Both the position numbers and the translations under genes were made by a program. A stretch of DNA of 64,000 nt from Oxalobacteraceae bacterium AB_14 (GTDB taxonomy: Bacteria > Pseudomonadota > Gammaproteobacteria > Burkholderiales > Burkholderiaceae_D): assembly GCA_000381565.1 (NCBI GenBank), contig KB906724.1, forward strand, positions 3,431,020-3,495,019, written 5' to 3'. The notes under the pieces are model-generated. The model made no database searches. It was not told the origin of the DNA and saw only the letters and a list, made by a program, of their open reading frames with translations. Shown here piece by piece: positions 43,347 through 53,659 of the stretch (position 1 is its first letter; each line of letters opens with the position of its first letter).

Positions 43347-45182
43347 ATGACCAACAGCACCACCGCCAGCACCCAGTCCGCAGCAGCCCCCAACACAGCA
43401 AGGGAAGCCAGGAAAGGCAGTCTAGCCACCCTGCGCGGACTGACGCCCTTCCTGCTGCCGTACAAACGCCAGTTCGTCCTGGCCGGCATCGCGCTGGTGG
43501 TCGCCGCCTGCTCCACGCTGGCGATACCGGCCGCCTTCAAGCAGATGATCGACCTGGGCTTCGGCGGCGCCGGCGACAAGAGCATCAGGCATGTCGACCT
43601 GGTGTTCCTGGCGCTGTTCGGCGTCGCCACCGTGCTGGCCCTGGCCACGGCGGCGCGCTTCTACACGGTCTCCTGGCTCGGCGAGCGCGTCACGGCCGAC
43701 ATCCGCAGCGCCGTCTACAAACACGTCGTCACGCAAAGCCCCGAATTTTTCGAGACCACCCAGACCGGCGAAGTCCTGTCCCGCATCACCACCGACACCA
43801 CGCTGATCCAGGCGGTGGTGGGCACCAGCATCTCGATGGCGCTGCGCAACGTGCTGCTGTTCATCGGCGGCCTGGCGATGCTGTTCGTGACCAGCGCCAA
43901 GCTGTCGGCCATCATCATCGGCCTGCTGATCCTGACCGTGCTGCCGATCGTGATGTTCGGCCGCCGCGTGCGCAAGCTGTCGCGCGATTCGCAGGACCGC
44001 ATCGCCGACGCCTCCGCCATGGCCGGCGAAATCCTCAACGCCATGCCGACGGTGCAGGCGTTCACCCACGAGAAGATCGAATCGGACCGTTTCGGCGCAT
44101 CGGTCGAAGGCGCGTTCGGCACCGCCATGCGCCGCATCCGCGCGCGCGCGCTGCTGACCATGATCGCCATCGTGCTGGTGTTCGGCACCATCGTGTTCGT
44201 GCTGTGGCTGGGCGCGCACGCTGTGCTCAACGGCGAGATGACCGGCGGCGACCTCGGACAATTCATCCTGTACGCGTCCATCGTGGCCGGCGCCATCGGC
44301 GCCCTGTCCGAAGTGATGGGCGAGGCGCAGCGCGCCGCCGGCGCCACCGAGCGCCTGCTGGAGCTGATGTCGGTCAAGTCCAACATCCAGTCGCCGGCCA
44401 TGCCGCTGGCGCTGCCGCCGCGCGCCGCCAACGGCGCGGCCCTGAGCCTGCAGGACGTCTCGTTCAGCTACCCTTCGCGCCCCGACACGGCGGCGCTGGG
44501 CCATCTGTCGCTCGACATCAAGCCGGGTGAGACGGTGGCCGTGGTCGGCCCTTCCGGCGCCGGCAAGACCACGCTGTTCCAGCTGTTCCTGCGCTTCTAC
44601 GATCCACAGAGCGGCAGCATCAAGCTCGATGGCGTCGACATCACCCAGCTCGAACTGCACGCGCTGCGCGACGCCATCGGCATCGTGCCGCAGGATACGG
44701 TGATCTTCTCTGCCGACGCGATGGAAAACATCCGCTACGGCCGCATCGGCGCCACCGACGAGGAAGTGATCCAGGCCGCCAAGCTGGCCGCCGCCCACGA
44801 GTTCATCGAGCGCCTGCCGCAGGGTTACCAGTCCTTCCTGGGCGAGCGCGGCGTGCGCCTGTCCGGCGGCCAGCGCCAGCGCATCGCGATCGCGCGCGCG
44901 CTGCTGAAAAACCCGCCGCTGCTGCTGCTCGACGAAGCCACCAGCGCGCTGGACGCGGAATCCGAACGCCTGGTGCAGAAGGCGCTGGAGGCGGCGATGG
45001 TGGGACGCACCACCGTCATCATCGCGCACCGCCTGGCGACCGTGCAGCGCGCCGACCGCATCATCGTGATGGAGGATGGCCGCATCGTCGAAACCGGCAC
45101 CCACGCATCGCTGGTGGCGCTGGGCGGCATCTACGCCAACCTGGCGGCGCTGCAGTTCCACCACGTCCACGTGGAACATTAA
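43347..45182 (+). CDS. ABC exporter, fused membrane and ATPase domains (MsbA/LmrA-like)
   Basis: A 611-residue half-transporter. Six transmembrane helices lie in about residues 35-320. The nucleotide-binding domain (about 355-600) has Walker A VGPSGAGKTTL, Q-loop IVPQDTVIF, signature RLSGGQRQRIAI, Walker B PLLLLDEATSALD and H-loop IIAHRLATV, all intact. It should work as a homodimer exporting lipid or drug-like molecules. Such genes are common as single genes in beta-proteobacteria, so a link to the operon beyond thyA is not evident. The N-terminus is Ser/Thr/Ala-rich and short. Confidence 0.94.
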   Translation: MTNSTTASTQSAAAPNTAREARKGSLATLRGLTPFLLPYKRQFVLAGIALVVAACSTLAIPAAFKQMIDLGFGGAGDKSIRHVDLVFLALFGVATVLALATAARFYTVSWLGERVTADIRSAVYKHVVTQSPEFFETTQTGEVLSRITTDTTLIQAVVGTSISMALRNVLLFIGGLAMLFVTSAKLSAIIIGLLILTVLPIVMFGRRVRKLSRDSQDRIADASAMAGEILNAMPTVQAFTHEKIESDRFGASVEGAFGTAMRRIRARALLTMIAIVLVFGTIVFVLWLGAHAVLNGEMTGGDLGQFILYASIVAGAIGALSEVMGEAQRAAGATERLLELMSVKSNIQSPAMPLALPPRAANGAALSLQDVSFSYPSRPDTAALGHLSLDIKPGETVAVVGPSGAGKTTLFQLFLRFYDPQSGSIKLDGVDITQLELHALRDAIGIVPQDTVIFSADAMENIRYGRIGATDEEVIQAAKLAAAHEFIERLPQGYQSFLGERGVRLSGGQRQRIAIARALLKNPPLLLLDEATSALDAESERLVQKALEAAMVGRTTVIIAHRLATVQRADRIIVMEDGRIVETGTHASLVALGGIYANLAALQFHHVHVEH

Positions 45183-45248
45183 TCAATTCATAAGCACAGC
45201 CGGCGCCGCCGGCCTTAGCATGCGTTATCTTATTTTCAAGGGCGCGCC

Positions 45249-46022
45249 ATGCTGTACAAACTTCTGTTCAACATCGAACGGGTAGCGCGGGACTACATGA
45301 TCGTGGTCGCCGTGTTCGGCGCACTGTGGCTGTGGTGGCGCTACCGGCCCGGCGGCCGGCAGCGCCTGCAAGCGAAACCGATCGGGGTGCCGCAGGTCCG
45401 ACGCGAAGTCCTGACCTCCATCCTCAGCATCATCGTGATTGGCAGTGTCATGCCGGTGGCCTTTGCCTTGGGCCTCGGCCGGCATACCCACTTCTACCAA
45501 AGCGTGCACGCCTATGGGCGCGGATGGGGCTTTATCGCCCTGATGGTCGTCCTGATGATGGTGATCCAGGACACCTGGTTCTACTGGACGCACCGGCTGA
45601 TGCACCACCGCCGCCTGTTCCGCTGGGCGCACCGCACCCATCACATCTCCACCAACACCGGCCCCTGGTCCACCTACTCGATCAGCCCACTGGAAGCGGT
45701 GATCGACAGCTGCGGCAGCATCGTCATATTGCTGGTGTTGCCGGTCACCTTCTGGTCGCTGATCATCTTCACGTGGATTAATACGGCCTACGCGGTGTAC
45801 ACGCACCTGGGCTACGAGCTGTATCCGCGCGCACTGTCGAAGCACTGGCTGGGCCGCTGGATCAACACTTCCACCGCCCACAACACCCACCATGCGCGGG
45901 GCCGGTACAACTATAGCTGGTACTTCCTGTTCTGGGACAGGATGATGGGCACCCTGTCGCCGGACTACGACGAACATTATCGCAAAGCCGGTTTTTCAGC
46001 CCCCGAGCCAAAAAGCCGGTAA
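45249..46022 (+). CDS. Sterol desaturase / fatty-acid hydroxylase family membrane protein
   Basis: A 257-residue protein with four or five hydrophobic helices and the di-iron histidine boxes HRLMHH, HRTHHIS and HNTHHARG. It belongs to the fatty acid hydroxylase superfamily, which oxidises alkyl chains of lipids in the inner membrane using O2. The exact substrate is unknown. ATG 45249 lies downstream of AAGGGCGC. The following aldolase gene starts 24 bp later, so co-transcription is likely but functionally unexplained. Confidence 0.92.
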   Translation: MLYKLLFNIERVARDYMIVVAVFGALWLWWRYRPGGRQRLQAKPIGVPQVRREVLTSILSIIVIGSVMPVAFALGLGRHTHFYQSVHAYGRGWGFIALMVVLMMVIQDTWFYWTHRLMHHRRLFRWAHRTHHISTNTGPWSTYSISPLEAVIDSCGSIVILLVLPVTFWSLIIFTWINTAYAVYTHLGYELYPRALSKHWLGRWINTSTAHNTHHARGRYNYSWYFLFWDRMMGTLSPDYDEHYRKAGFSAPEPKSR

Positions 46023-46046
46023 CATTCTCCCTTTCAGGAGAACGCC

Positions 46047-47132
46047 TTGACCGACGCCGAACTGCGCCTCAGCTGCGCCACCCACCTTCCCGGCCACCGC
46101 CAGCCATCGCCCGCGCAGCAGTTCGCGGCGATGTCCGCATGGTGCGAGGCCAACGGCGTGGCGCACGACACCTATGGCAACGGCGCGCTGATCCAGGATT
46201 TCGAGCGGAAGGTCGCCGCGTTGCTGGGCTTTGAATCGGCATTGTTCTGCATTTCCGGCACGATGGCCCAGGCCACCGCGCTGCGCATCGCCTGCTCGGA
46301 GCGCGGCAGCCGGCTGGTGGCGCTGCATCCGACCTCGCATATCCTGCGCCACGAACGCGGCAACCACCAGCTGTTCGACCATTTCCAGGCCCTGCAGATC
46401 GGCGATCAGCACCGACCATGGACGCTGGACGAACTGAAAGGCGTCCCGGACAAGCTGGGCGCGGCCACGCTGGAGCTGCCGATGCGCGAGATCGGCGGAC
46501 TATGCCCGGCCTGGGACGATCTGGCGGACATCAAGACCTACTGCCGCGAGCAGGCTATCCACCTGCACCTGGACGGTGCGCGCCTGTTCGAAACCGCCGC
46601 CGCATATGGCCGTCCGGCCGGCGAGATCGCGGCCGGCTTCGACTCGGTCTACATCTCGATGTACAAGGGCATAGGCGGCATGGGCGGCGCCATGCTGCTG
46701 GGGAGAGAACCGTTCATCGCCAAGGCGCAGGAATGGTTCCGCCGCCAGGGCGGCAATGTCTACCAGCGCACGCCCTACGTGGTGGCCGCGGCGATGCAGT
46801 TCGACGCCCGGATGGCGGCGATGCCGAAATACTTCCGCCGCACCGAGTGGCTGTACGAGGTGCTGCGCGACTATCCCCAATTCACGCCCAACCCCGCCCG
46901 TCCGCAAGCGAGCATGCTGCACCTGCACCTGCCGGTCAGCCGCGAGCGCGCCAACGAGATCCGCAACCGCATCGCCGAGCAGCATGGCGTGTGGCTGTTC
47001 AACGCCGCCAGCCACGCCGCGCTGCCCGGCCGCAGCTCGGTGGAGCTGTATATCGGCGACAACCTGCTCAACCTGCCGGACCAGCGGGTACGCGAGATCC
47101 TGACCCTGTGGTCGGACGCGCTGTCCAACTAA
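46047..47132 (+). CDS. Threonine aldolase / beta-eliminating lyase family
   Basis: A 361-residue fold-type I PLP enzyme. The Schiff-base lysine is in YISMYKGIGGMGG near residue 210, and HLHLDGARLFETAA (about 170) holds the PLP-ring Asp. It probably splits L-threonine or L-allo-threonine to glycine and acetaldehyde. No ATG exists at the family start: TTG 46047 with AGGAGA spaced 6 bp is the best start. The first 45 residues differ from typical LtaE, giving a longer N-terminus with THLPGHRQPSP, so the substrate may be different. Confidence 0.85.
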   Translation: MTDAELRLSCATHLPGHRQPSPAQQFAAMSAWCEANGVAHDTYGNGALIQDFERKVAALLGFESALFCISGTMAQATALRIACSERGSRLVALHPTSHILRHERGNHQLFDHFQALQIGDQHRPWTLDELKGVPDKLGAATLELPMREIGGLCPAWDDLADIKTYCREQAIHLHLDGARLFETAAAYGRPAGEIAAGFDSVYISMYKGIGGMGGAMLLGREPFIAKAQEWFRRQGGNVYQRTPYVVAAAMQFDARMAAMPKYFRRTEWLYEVLRDYPQFTPNPARPQASMLHLHLPVSRERANEIRNRIAEQHGVWLFNAASHAALPGRSSVELYIGDNLLNLPDQRVREILTLWSDALSN

Positions 47133-47195
47133 TTCCTGCACAAGCCGGTGCAACCGGCTACACTGCGCCCTCTTTTCGTTTTACGGCATAACACC

Positions 47196-48734
47196 ATGAC
47201 CTTCCAAGCCCTCGGCCTGATCGACCCCATACAGCGCACGCTGGAGACGCTGGGCTACAAGCAGCCCACTCCCGTCCAGAAGCAAGCCATCCCCGCCGTG
47301 CTGGCGGGCCGCGACCTGATGGCGGCCGCGCAGACCGGCACCGGCAAGACGGCAGGCTTCGCCCTGCCCATCCTGCAGCGCCTGACCATGGACGGCGTGA
47401 CCGCCCCGAAAGCAATCCGCTGCCTGGTGCTGGTGCCGACGCGCGAACTGGCCGAGCAGGTCTACGAGAGCTTCCGCAGCTACGGCGGCAACCTGCCGCT
47501 GAAGTCGGCCGTGGCCTACGGCGGCGTGCCGATCGAGCCGCAGATTACCAAGCTGCGCAAGGGCTTGGACGTGCTGGTGGCCACGCCGGGCCGCCTGATC
47601 GACCTGCACGACCAGGGCGCGATCAGTTTCGCCATGCTGCAAACGCTGGTGCTGGACGAGGCCGACCGCATGCTGGACCTGGGCTTCGAACGCGACCTTG
47701 ACATCCTGCTGGCGGCCCTGCCCAAGCAGCGCCAGACCTTGCTGTTCTCCGCCACGTTCTCCGACCAGATCCGCAAGCTGGCGGCCGGCATGCTGAAAGA
47801 CCCGGTGTCGGTCCAGGTCAGCGCCAGCAATACCGCCACCAAGACCGTCAAGCAGTGGCTGATCCCGACCGACAAGCGCCGCAAGCCGGAACTGCTGCTG
47901 CACCTGCTGAAAAAACTGAACTGGGGCCAGGTGCTGGTATTCGTCAAGACCCGCAAAGGCGTCGAGACGCTGGTGACGACCTTGCAGGAACACGGCATTT
48001 CCGCCGATTCCATCCACGGCGACAAAACCCAGCCGGCCCGCCTGCGCGCGCTGGCCCGCTTCAAGAACGCCGAAGTGCAGCTGCTGGTGGCCACCGACGT
48101 CGCCGCGCGCGGCCTGGATATCGAGGCGCTGCCGCAGGTGGTCAACTTCGACCTGCCGACCGTGGCCGAGGACTACATCCACCGCATCGGCCGCACCGGC
48201 CGCGCCGGCATGGAGGGCGAAGCCGTCTCGCTGGTCTGCGCCGACGAAGTCGATATGCTGAAGGCCATCGAAACGCTGACCCGCCAGGTCATTCTCCGCA
48301 TCGAGGAACCGGGCTTCGAGGCCGACCACCGCGTACCGGAGACCGGCCCGAAAGGCGTCGCCGCGGCACTGGCCAAGAAGGCCGCAGCGCAAGCGCCGGC
48401 CAAGAAGAAGCGCCCGTTCACCGGCCCCGCCGGCGGCAAGGCGGCGCCAGCCAGCGCTGCGCCAGGCGTCAAGCCGGTGGTAACGGCCCGTCCGGCCGGC
48501 GGCGATGCCTCGCTGGGAACGTGGATACCGCCGGTCCCCTCCGGCAAACCGCCGGGCGGACGTTCCGCGGGCGGCAAGCCGGCCGCAGGCCGCATCTACG
48601 GCGGCGGCAAGCCGGCGGCAGCGGCGCCCAAGGGAGCGGTCGTGGTCACCGGCGGACGTGGCGCCAAGTCGCTGGCGCGGGCCGCAGGCAAGGTCACCGC
48701 CAAGCCGGGCGGCCGCAAGACCGGCCCACGCTGA
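47196..48734 (+). CDS. rhlE: DEAD-box RNA helicase, RhlE-like
   Basis: A 512-residue DEAD-box protein. The Q motif is GYKQPTPVQKQAI, motif I AQTGTGKT, Ia PTRELAEQ, II LDEADRML, III SATF, V ATDVAARGLD, VI HRIGRTGRAG. The C-terminal about 130 residues are a low-complexity Ala/Pro/Gly/Lys tail that likely binds RNA. Start ATG 47196 (MTFQALGL) is the family start. RhlE helicases remodel structured RNA in ribosome assembly and mRNA decay. thyA begins 66 bp downstream. Confidence 0.95.
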   Translation: MTFQALGLIDPIQRTLETLGYKQPTPVQKQAIPAVLAGRDLMAAAQTGTGKTAGFALPILQRLTMDGVTAPKAIRCLVLVPTRELAEQVYESFRSYGGNLPLKSAVAYGGVPIEPQITKLRKGLDVLVATPGRLIDLHDQGAISFAMLQTLVLDEADRMLDLGFERDLDILLAALPKQRQTLLFSATFSDQIRKLAAGMLKDPVSVQVSASNTATKTVKQWLIPTDKRRKPELLLHLLKKLNWGQVLVFVKTRKGVETLVTTLQEHGISADSIHGDKTQPARLRALARFKNAEVQLLVATDVAARGLDIEALPQVVNFDLPTVAEDYIHRIGRTGRAGMEGEAVSLVCADEVDMLKAIETLTRQVILRIEEPGFEADHRVPETGPKGVAAALAKKAAAQAPAKKKRPFTGPAGGKAAPASAAPGVKPVVTARPAGGDASLGTWIPPVPSGKPPGGRSAGGKPAAGRIYGGGKPAAAAPKGAVVVTGGRGAKSLARAAGKVTAKPGGRKTGPR

Positions 48735-48800
48735 GCGCCGCCTGATAAAATAAGCACCTTTCCGGGCCGTCGCGGCCCGCGCACCACGTTGGAGAATTGA

Positions 48801-49775
48801 ATGCAGCAATACCAGGACCTGATCCAGACCGTCATCGAAACGGGCAGCTGGCAAGACAACCGCACCGGCATCCGCACGCTGAGCGTGCCGGGTGCGATGA
48901 TGCGCTTCGACCTGCTGAACGACGGCTTCCCCGCCGTGACGACAAAAAAACTGGCATTCAAATCCGTGGTCGGCGAACTGTGCGCCTTCCTGCGCGCCTC
49001 CAGCAGCGCGGCCGACTTCCGCGCGCTGGGCTGCAAGGTCTGGGACCAGAACGCCAACGAGAACAAGCAGTGGCTGGAAAATCCCTACCGCTTGGGCGAA
49101 GACGACCTGGGTCCGGTCTACGGCGTGCAGTGGCGCCAATGGCCGGGCTTCAAGCTGATCGCCGTCGACCAGCCGGCGCAGATCGCCGACGCGCAAAAGA
49201 ACGGCTTCCGCCTGATCTCGCAGATCGAGGACGCAGGCGTGAGCAAGGTCCTGCTGCACAAAGCCATCGACCAGTTGCGCGAATGCCTGGACACCATCGT
49301 CAACAATCCGGGCAGCCGCCGCATCCTGTTCCACGGCTGGAATCCGGCGGTGCTGGATGCTGTCGCGCTACCGGCCTGCCACCTGCTGTACCAGTTCATT
49401 CCGAATCCGGCCACGCGCGAGCTGTCGATGTGCCTCTACGTCCGCTCGAACGACCTGGGCCTGGGCACACCGTTCAACCTCGCTGAAGGCGCCGCGCTGA
49501 TGCACCTGGTCGGCCGCCTGACGGGCTACACGCCGCGCTGGTTCACCTACTTCATCGGCGATGCCCACATCTACGAGAACCACATGGACATGGTCAAGGA
49601 ACAGCTGACCCGCACGCCGTTCCCGGCGCCGCAGTTCCGCATCGCCGACCGCGTGCCGGACTTCGCCAAGACCGGCAAGTACGAGCCGGAGTGGCTGGAA
49701 AAGGTCGAGCCGTCGGACTTCTCGCTGGAAGGCTACCAGCACCACGCGCCGATCACGGCGCCGATGGCGGTATAA
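48801..49775 (+). CDS. thyA: Thymidylate synthase
   Basis: A 324-residue ThyA, longer than the 264-residue E. coli form owing to an insertion (about residues 90-150), as in the lactobacillus-type enzyme. The catalytic cysteine lies in [11 protein letters not shown] near residue 194, with folate- and dUMP-binding stretches such as [14 protein letters not shown] and HIYENHMD. It makes dTMP from dUMP using methylene-tetrahydrofolate. Ribosome site TTGGAG precedes ATG 48801; a GC hairpin sits at 48763-48779. Its end overlaps the convergent carbamoyltransferase by 23 bp. folA, often the next gene in beta-proteobacteria, lies 7.4 kb away. Confidence 0.97.
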   Translation: MQQYQDLIQTVIETGSWQDNRTGIRTLSVPGAMMRFDLLNDGFPAVTTKKLAFKSVVGELCAFLRASSSAADFRALGCKVWDQNANENKQWLENPYRLGEDDLGPVYGVQWRQWPGFKLIAVDQPAQIADAQKNGFRLISQIEDAGVSKVLLHKAIDQLRECLDTIVNNPGSRRILFHGWNPAVLDAVALPACHLLYQFIPNPATRELSMCLYVRSNDLGLGTPFNLAEGAALMHLVGRLTGYTPRWFTYFIGDAHIYENHMDMVKEQLTRTPFPAPQFRIADRVPDFAKTGKYEPEWLEKVEPSDFSLEGYQHHAPITAPMAV

Positions 49776-51717
49776 AACCGGCGGGCCGCAGATGGATGAC
49801 CCGCTGCTCCCATAGCGCCAATAGTTCAGCCGCCAGTCCGGCGGCCTGCTCGCCGTCCTGCGCGACGCTCCGCCCCGCAGTGAGCACCTGGTACGCGGCG
49901 CTGGACATCGCTATCTGCCGATGCGCATCCAATAGCACGTAAAACTGCTCAAGCGTGCCGTCCGCCGTCTGCGCCCATCCAGTCGCCAGGCTCCCGCCGT
50001 CGCCCAGAACTGGCTGCAACGCCAGCACACGCTGCGGCGACAGTTCCGTTTTGTTCACCAGGTACGGACCTACCGCCAAGGCATCGAGCCCGGTGGTCAG
50101 GAAGCACGCGACCGCATCGTCCACCGAGTCGACAATGGGCTCACGATTATTGTTGAACGAAGTGTTGAGCAGCACCGGGACACCCGTCAAACCGCCGAAA
50201 GCCTCAAGCAGCTGCCAGAACAAGGCATTCTGCCCGCGCTTCACGACCTGCACGCGCGCCGTGCCGTCGACATGCGTCACCGCGCCCAGCACAGGCTGGA
50301 ACTCCAGTCGCACCGGCACCACCGCCGTCATGAAGGAGCAATCCATCGCTTCCGGCAGCTCGAAGTAGCGGTCCGCATCCTCGCTCCGGACGGCCGGAGC
50401 AAAGGGCCGAAACGCCTCGCGCTTCTTGACCATGGCGTTGATCCTGTCCTTGTTGGCGGCATCGCGCGGGTCGGCCAGAATGCTGCGATTACCCAGCGCC
50501 CTCGGCCCGAACTCGGACCGTCCCTGCACCCAGCCTAGCACCTGCCCCGCCGCCAGCAGCTGCGCCGCCGTTTGCGCGATATCGTCGCAACGCCGGAATG
50601 ACAGCAGGCCATCCCAGCGTCGCAACTGCGCCGCCAGCGCATGCTCTTCGGGCATCGGACGTCCGAGAAAGACATGCGACTGCGGCGCTATCGCATGCCC
50701 GCCTGCGCCTGCGTGCTGCAATTGCCCGAGACAGGCCGCCCCCAAGGCCAGGCCGCAATCGCCGGCCGCCGGCTGGACGAAGATGCGCTCGAACAGGCCG
50801 GAACGCGCCAGGCGTCCGTTGAGCGCGCAGTTCTGCATGACGCCACCCGCAGCGCACAGCTTGCGCACCCCGGTGGCGCCGCTGTGATAGCGCAGCACAT
50901 GGAATGCGATGTCCTCCAGCGCCACCTGGGCTGCCGCCGCCAGGTCGCAATCCCGCGCGCTGAAACCCTCGTCCGGACGGCGCGGCGGCCCCAGCTCCGC
51001 CAGATTGCGCTGCAGCACGCTCCGGTTCAACCGGTAGCGCCCCTCCGCCTCCAGCCGATAAGCGCTGGCATAGGCCTGCCGATAAGTGGACGGATTGCCG
51101 TAGGGGGCCAGTCCCATCATCTTGAATTCATCGTGCGCGCCGAAGCCCAGCAGCGGTAGCGCGGTTTGATACAGGGCACCGAGCGAATCGGGCACCGCGA
51201 TCTGCTCCAATATCTCCAGGCACTTGCCGCGCGCCTCGATCACGTAGCCGGAGACGCCATCGCCAAAACCATCGGCGGTGAAGACCAGCGCTTCGTCGTA
51301 GCCGGAGAGTGCGTATGCGCTGAGGGCATGGCACAGATGATGATCAAACAGCTTGACCCGCGTGCGCGGCGGCGCCGCCAAGCCCAGCGCCGCCTGCAAG
51401 ACCATCGACCAGGCGTCGCCGGTGATAGTCGGATCGCGATGCTTGCCGCTCCCTCCCTGCTCGCCGAATGCGAACAAGTCGACATCCCCGGCGCCGCAGC
51501 GGGCCGCCTCCAGGCAGGCGCGCATGGCCAGCAACGGCAGCTTGCCGGTATGCTTGCGGCGCGTCAGCCGCTCTTCCTCGATGGCTGCGACGACCTCGCC
51601 GTCGATCATCAGCACGGCGGCGGAATCGTGATACCAGCCGCATTCCCAGGCGCCGCGCAGGTCGCCGGAGAACGCTCGCGGCAGGTGGGGCTGGCCCTGC
51701 AAACCCATGACGATCAT
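49753..51717 (-). CDS. Carbamoyltransferase, NodU/TobZ/CmcH family
   Basis: A 654-residue protein. The N-terminal Kae1-like domain binds carbamoyl-adenylate: [17 protein letters not shown] near residue 26, then [20 protein letters not shown] (quoted in part) near 125, and TADGFGDG. The C-terminal YrdC-like region has [17 protein letters not shown] near 420 and VLLNTSFNN near 535. This family moves a carbamoyl group from carbamoyl phosphate to hydroxyls in antibiotics and Nod factors. ATG 51717 has GGGAGG 9 bp upstream. It is the last gene of the five-gene operon, 35 bp after the JmjC-like gene. Confidence 0.93.
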   Translation of the reverse strand: MIVMGLQGQPHLPRAFSGDLRGAWECGWYHDSAAVLMIDGEVVAAIEEERLTRRKHTGKLPLLAMRACLEAARCGAGDVDLFAFGEQGGSGKHRDPTITGDAWSMVLQAALGLAAPPRTRVKLFDHHLCHALSAYALSGYDEALVFTADGFGDGVSGYVIEARGKCLEILEQIAVPDSLGALYQTALPLLGFGAHDEFKMMGLAPYGNPSTYRQAYASAYRLEAEGRYRLNRSVLQRNLAELGPPRRPDEGFSARDCDLAAAAQVALEDIAFHVLRYHSGATGVRKLCAAGGVMQNCALNGRLARSGLFERIFVQPAAGDCGLALGAACLGQLQHAGAGGHAIAPQSHVFLGRPMPEEHALAAQLRRWDGLLSFRRCDDIAQTAAQLLAAGQVLGWVQGRSEFGPRALGNRSILADPRDAANKDRINAMVKKREAFRPFAPAVRSEDADRYFELPEAMDCSFMTAVVPVRLEFQPVLGAVTHVDGTARVQVVKRGQNALFWQLLEAFGGLTGVPVLLNTSFNNNREPIVDSVDDAVACFLTTGLDALAVGPYLVNKTELSPQRVLALQPVLGDGGSLATGWAQTADGTLEQFYVLLDAHRQIAMSSAAYQVLTAGRSVAQDGEQAAGLAAELLALWEQRVIHLRPAGFIPPSAP

Positions 51718-51752
51718 CGCGCATCCTCCCTTGCCCGCTGCCGTGGCGCCGC

Positions 51753-52970
51753 TCAGGTCTGGTCCGGGCGCAGCTGGAGTGCCCCGGCTCGCAGGCAGAA
51801 ATCGATCATCCGGCCCACCGCACCGTTGTCCGCCCGGCCAGTGAGCTCACCGCCGGCGTTCAATACGGCGATCGCGTCCCACACCGCTGGCTCGTCCGCC
51901 ACCGTGGTGGAATACCCGCCCGCCGCCACCCGCATGGCGCCTCCGGCTTCGGGTGCCGCCAGAATGTTGTACATGCTCTTGAGCGTCACCACGCCGGCCG
52001 CACCACCATGCTCCAACAACGGTGGCGGACGCAGATAACCGCAGGCGCTGAAGTGCTCCAGCCAGCCGCGCGCCACGGCGGCGCGCAGGCGCGGGTCGAC
52101 CGAGAGCCTGGCCAGCTTGTCGACCAGCGCATCGACCTCGCGCAGGTCCCTCGCCTCCTCGACCAATGCCGCGCGCGGGACTGCCCGGCATCGGCCCGGC
52201 GATTCCATCAGCAGCTGCGCCAGCTCCTCCAGCGCCAGACTGGTCATGCCGTCGCCCAGCCAATAGCCGAAGCCCCAAGTCACCGAGAACTCGCCGTCCG
52301 ATTCGGCCACATGCCAATCGCTTGAAGGCCAGTACAGCACCTGTCCGGGCCGCGCGCTCAACGCCGTAGATTGCTCCAGATACCGTTCATAGCGCAGCGC
52401 GCCGCGCAGTTGCGGCGTGGCCTGGGCAAAGCGGTCCGGCCAGAAGCGCATGGTCTTGGCGCCCGCCACAGGGAAATGAAAGCCGCTGGTGCGGTCCACG
52501 TGGACGCCGAACGGGGTCGTCTTGTAAGTGCCGAGGAATACCTGCGTATCCATGCGCGCGTGGCTGATACCCACCACCGCCGCCAGGTCCTGCACCGCGC
52601 TGAGGATGCGCTCCCACAGTGCGCGGTCGAACTGGTGCCAGTCCGCCACTACCAACGCATAATTCGGCAAGCCTTCCAAGTCCATCAGCCGCGCATTGTA
52701 AGCGGCAAAGGAGCCGTCGCGTCGCGCAGGCAACAGGCGCAGGTGGCCGCCGCCCAACAGGTCCACCTCCTGGTCGTCGGAATAGAAACGTACCTTTTGC
52801 CTGCCGCCGCGACAAAAATCCTCGCAGCAGGAAACCACCGCGCCGAACAACTCGTCCACGGAAACACGCGGCAGCGCCTTTGCCTGTTCCTCCCCAAGCA
52901 GGACGGCCTGGCGCTCCCAATAAAGTTCGGCGAAGTCCAACCAAAAATCCTGTATGTCGCGCTGGCCCAT
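51753..52970 (-). CDS. JmjC/cupin-type Fe(II)/2-oxoglutarate oxygenase
   Basis: A 405-residue protein; ATG 52970 is preferred to a TTG four codons upstream. The double-stranded beta-helix shows iron ligands H157-x-D159 (TTPFGVHVDRTSG), K172 for 2-oxoglutarate (AGAKTMRFW), and the distal H220 (PSSDWHVAESDG) after RPGQVLYWP. This matches ribosomal-oxygenase-like (RoxA/cupin_4) enzymes that hydroxylate protein side chains. The remaining about 170 residues are a helical region that may contain a diverged copy of the C-terminal module seen in the two preceding operon genes. Inferred role: oxidative modification of the operon's Cys-repeat protein. Confidence 0.82.
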   Translation of the reverse strand: MGQRDIQDFWLDFAELYWERQAVLLGEEQAKALPRVSVDELFGAVVSCCEDFCRGGRQKVRFYSDDQEVDLLGGGHLRLLPARRDGSFAAYNARLMDLEGLPNYALVVADWHQFDRALWERILSAVQDLAAVVGISHARMDTQVFLGTYKTTPFGVHVDRTSGFHFPVAGAKTMRFWPDRFAQATPQLRGALRYERYLEQSTALSARPGQVLYWPSSDWHVAESDGEFSVTWGFGYWLGDGMTSLALEELAQLLMESPGRCRAVPRAALVEEARDLREVDALVDKLARLSVDPRLRAAVARGWLEHFSACGYLRPPPLLEHGGAAGVVTLKSMYNILAAPEAGGAMRVAAGGYSTTVADEPAVWDAIAVLNAGGELTGRADNGAVGRMIDFCLRAGALQLRPDQT

Positions 52971-52990
52971 GGCCGCCCCCAAGGTTTGCG

Positions 52991-53659
52991 CTACGATCCC
53001 ACGCGTAGCAGCTTGTACTCCACCAGCGCGCCGACCAGCGCGACCTTTTCCTCGTCATCCAGGTCGCCCGGCAGTTCGCGTACATAAAATGCCGGCGTGG
53101 CGCAGATGAAACGCATGGCGTCCCGCGCCAGGCGGTTGACCGACAACAGCACCTCGCCATCGGCGTTGCACAGATGGCTCAAACCATCCGCATCGGCCTG
53201 AACGACGCTGCCGACATGATCGTTGAGGATGCGGCGGTGCGGCTTGACGTGGGTTTCGTCGTACCACATCCCTGGCAGCGGCTCGCCAAACAGCTCGGCA
53301 TAGCGCTGTTCGAATTCCGCGAACGTGGCGGTGCGCCGCGGCGGTCCGGCATCCCCGCCCACCGGTTCCGGCGCGTTGGAAGGACTGTGCTGGATATACA
53401 CGCCAAAGTAGCGCAGGCTGAATTCGATGTACTCGGCCGTGAACAGCACAAACTGGTGCCAGACTTCGTCAATGCGCAGCGAATGCATGTCCCACAGCAC
53501 GGTGTCGTCGGCGCGCACCATGACGATGAAGCGTTTGACCTCGCGGAACAACGCCTGGCCTTCCTCGGCCGAATCGACGATGTGCTCCTTGAGCAGCTTG
53601 TCGATCAGGTATGGCGCCTCGAAGGACAGCGATTCGAATGGGGAACGGGAAGATGTCAT
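52991..53659 (-). CDS. GRDP-like (DUF1399-type) protein with shared C-terminal module
   Basis: A 222-residue protein. Residues about 15-95 resemble the glycine-rich-domain-protein family (PF07173-like): LRIDEVWHQFVLFTAEY (63-76 region), then FGVYIQHSP, with conserved Asp, Trp and His. The pattern D-x2-W-H is the family signature, but no enzymatic function is established. Residues about 140-222 contain a module ending RELPGDLDDEEKVALVGALV, similar to the end of the upstream dioxygenase-like protein. It overlaps that gene's stop by 4 bp (ATGA), so the two are translated in a coupled way. Confidence 0.7.
   Translation of the reverse strand: MTSSRSPFESLSFEAPYLIDKLLKEHIVDSAEEGQALFREVKRFIVMVRADDTVLWDMHSLRIDEVWHQFVLFTAEYIEFSLRYFGVYIQHSPSNAPEPVGGDAGPPRRTATFAEFEQRYAELFGEPLPGMWYDETHVKPHRRILNDHVGSVVQADADGLSHLCNADGEVLLSVNRLARDAMRFICATPAFYVRELPGDLDDEEKVALVGALVEYKLLRVGS

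Noticed and set aside
43347-45182. The ABC exporter as the transporter for the Cys-repeat peptide
   Set aside because: It lies on the opposite strand, 4.6 kb away beyond thyA and rhlE, and lacks the N-terminal C39 peptidase domain typical of peptide exporters.
48763-48779. CGGGCCG-TCG-CGGCCCG hairpin as the rhlE terminator
   Set aside because: There is no T-run after it and thyA starts 21 bp later, so it is noted only as a possible thyA leader structure.
47181-49334. A 717-codon minus-strand frame over rhlE and thyA
   Set aside because: Spans two well supported plus-strand genes and shows no family motif.
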